A stretch of 6,988 bases of DNA from an uncultured Candidatus Berkelbacteria bacterium (GTDB lineage: Bacteria > Patescibacteriota > UBA1384 > CAILIB01): contig CALBLZ010000134.1 in the NCBI GenBank assembly GCA_937895715.1, positions 1-6,988 on the forward strand, given 5' to 3'. Position 1 is the stretch's first letter. Each line of letters opens with the position of its first letter. The translations under genes and the position numbers were made by a program. This document shows, one piece after another, positions 6,068 through 6,988 of this stretch. The notes under the pieces were generated by a model. It was not told the origin of the DNA, did no database searches, and saw only the letters and a list, made by a program, of their open reading frames with translations.

Positions 6068-6655
6068 ATGTCTCATCAAGTCGTTGCCCCAAACCCAGGT
6101 GAACTGAATGGCATCTCTGCCAAAACTAACGATATCCACCACGGTAAGTTGTATGCAGGGTATGTAACCAAGCGTAACGAGATTGAGGAAAAGATTAAAG
6201 AAGGAGATGTTTCTTCTGCAAACCAGATCTATTCTGCCTGGCGCGGCTTGAAAGAAGGTGAAACGTTTGCGGCAAATGGTATGATTCTGCACCAGGTTTT
6301 CTTTTCTATTCTCGGTGGGGATGGAAACCCTGAAGGCACAGAAATCAAAACGGCCATCGAAGCAGAGTGGGGGAGTTGGGAGCGCTTTGCCCAAGAATTT
6401 TCTGCAACGGGCATGGCTGCACGTGGGTGGGCGATTCTTGCCTTCGACACCTTCAACCAGCGGCTGAACATCTACGCGGGGGATTCTCAGAACCAAGGGG
6501 GAGTGTGGGGGAGTATTCCGCTTCTTCCAATGGACGTGTACGAGCATGCCTACTTTCTAGATTTTGGCTCAGACCGCAAGAGCTACATCGAAGCGTTTCT
6601 CAAAAACGTGCAGTGGAGGGTAGTGGAGGCGAGTTACCTCATAGCTAAAAAATAG
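6068..6655 (+). CDS. Iron/manganese superoxide dismutase family protein (divergent)
   Basis: A 195-residue cytosolic protein of the Fe/Mn superoxide dismutase fold, which normally converts superoxide to peroxide and oxygen. The four metal ligands can be placed: His24 in NDIHHGKLYAGYV, His75 in ILHQVFF, and Asp156 and His160 in LLPMDVYEHAYFLDF. The conserved active-site Tyr is Tyr32, and NQ at 141-142 can supply the second-shell Gln typical of manganese forms. Several usual residues differ: Tyr replaces Trp in DxWEH, Leu replaces the His near position 30 of E. coli SodB, and Ile-Leu replaces Trp-Asn before His75. The length is normal. The ATG lacks a Shine-Dalgarno sequence; TAATTT lies 6 nt upstream. 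It reads in the same direction as lepB but has no clear partner. Metal binding is likely, while activity and metal choice are open, hence no gene symbol. Confidence 0.9.
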   Translation: MSHQVVAPNPGELNGISAKTNDIHHGKLYAGYVTKRNEIEEKIKEGDVSSANQIYSAWRGLKEGETFAANGMILHQVFFSILGGDGNPEGTEIKTAIEAEWGSWERFAQEFSATGMAARGWAILAFDTFNQRLNIYAGDSQNQGGVWGSIPLLPMDVYEHAYFLDFGSDRKSYIEAFLKNVQWRVVEASYLIAKK

Positions 6656-6691
6656 CTACGACTCCCCTACTGATTTCTTAATTTTTTACTG

Positions 6692-6988
6692 ATGGCGAAG
6701 GATATTATCGTTTACGACATTGAGACAAAAGAGACGTTTGCCGATATTGGCACTCGTGATCCCAAAAAGCTTCACATTTCCCTACTCGGTTGTTACTCCT
6801 ACAATCAGCGCAAACTTTTGAGCTTTACCGAAGATGAGCTGCCACAGTTTTGGCGTATGCTCGAAGAGTGTGAGTTACTGATTGGGTTCAATAACAAGGG
6901 ATTCGACGACATTGTTGTGTCAGCCTACTTCCCTGAAATTCTGAAGGTGCCGAGCTTCGATATCCTCGAAGAAGTACACAAGCGCCTT
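6692..6988 (+). CDS. DnaQ/RNase H-fold 3'-5' exonuclease, 5' part only
   Basis: The first 99 codons of a gene that continues beyond the window. The protein begins MAKDIIVYDIETKETF, with the DEDD exonuclease Exo I motif (Asp9, Glu11). IGFNNKGFDDIV at 64-75 is the Exo II motif (Asn67 or Asn68, and Asp72), and SFDILEEV starts at 88. This layout fits the YprB-like RNase H-fold (RNase_H_2) nucleases, often encoded alone or fused to helicase or zinc-ribbon parts in bacteria. The third motif and the C-terminus are missing, so single- or multi-domain form and DNA or RNA substrate cannot be judged. The ATG is 36 nt past the superoxide dismutase stop, has no Shine-Dalgarno sequence, and has TAATTT ending 7 nt before it. 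Confidence 0.8.
   Translation, partial: MAKDIIVYDIETKETFADIGTRDPKKLHISLLGCYSYNQRKLLSFTEDELPQFWRMLEECELLIGFNNKGFDDIVVSAYFPEILKVPSFDILEEVHKRL

Noticed and set aside
3199..6655. A single oxidative-stress defence cluster (thioredoxin, superoxide dismutase, polymerase)
   Set aside because: The genes lie on opposite strands with separate promoters and unrelated genes between them, so proximity alone does not make a system.
6650..6690. Terminator after the superoxide dismutase gene
   Set aside because: AAAAAAT and ATTTTTT can pair across a long loop, but there is no GC stem next to the T-run, so it does not look like an intrinsic terminator.

Overview
The window is ordinary chromosomal bacterial DNA of middling GC content. 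It is gene-dense, uses the standard code (TAA, TAG and TGA all end genes), and holds eight protein genes, one tRNA-Ser and one structured RNA-like region. No plasmid, phage or transposon gene is visible. My best guess at the source is a Patescibacteria (CPR)-type bacterium. This is inference only, from the compact gene set, the DUF2207 and DUF2079 membrane proteins, the very short gaps and the near-total lack of Shine-Dalgarno (SD) sequences. The canonical TTGACA-17-TATAAT promoter argues against Bacteroidota, the other group known for weak SD use.

Left half, minus strand, read from 4101 down to 28. A small HELIH zinc-protease-like gene (3668-4033) follows a perfect sigma70 consensus promoter. 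Next come thioredoxin (3199-3585, own promoter), a Y-family DNA polymerase (1886-3160 or 3196), a class II tRNA-Ser(GGA) with encoded CCA (1702-1791) and its terminator. A 1485-1668 block then repeats the tRNA 3' end and terminator around an unrelated, hairpin-rich core. Last is a multi-pass DUF2079 membrane protein (28-1437).

Right half, plus strand, from 4127. A DUF2207-type membrane protein overlaps a type I signal peptidase gene by 11 nt, so the two are probably one operon. They are followed by a divergent Fe/Mn superoxide dismutase (6068-6655) and the first 99 codons of a DnaQ/RNase H-fold 3'-5' exonuclease that runs off the window. The two halves diverge at 4034-4126, where opposing promoter elements flank a perfect 13-bp palindrome.

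Thioredoxin and superoxide dismutase handle redox stress and the Y-family polymerase handles lesion bypass, but they lie in separate transcription units and I do not claim a joint system. The most unusual element is the tRNA-Ser 3'-end duplication. It gives a downstream RNA with a tRNA-like 3' end, its own terminator and a ~184-bp repeat period, resembling in layout the rtT repeats of the E. coli tyrT locus. The second is the set of SD-less starts, several with a -10-like hexamer 6-7 nt before the start codon, which suggests leaderless mRNAs.
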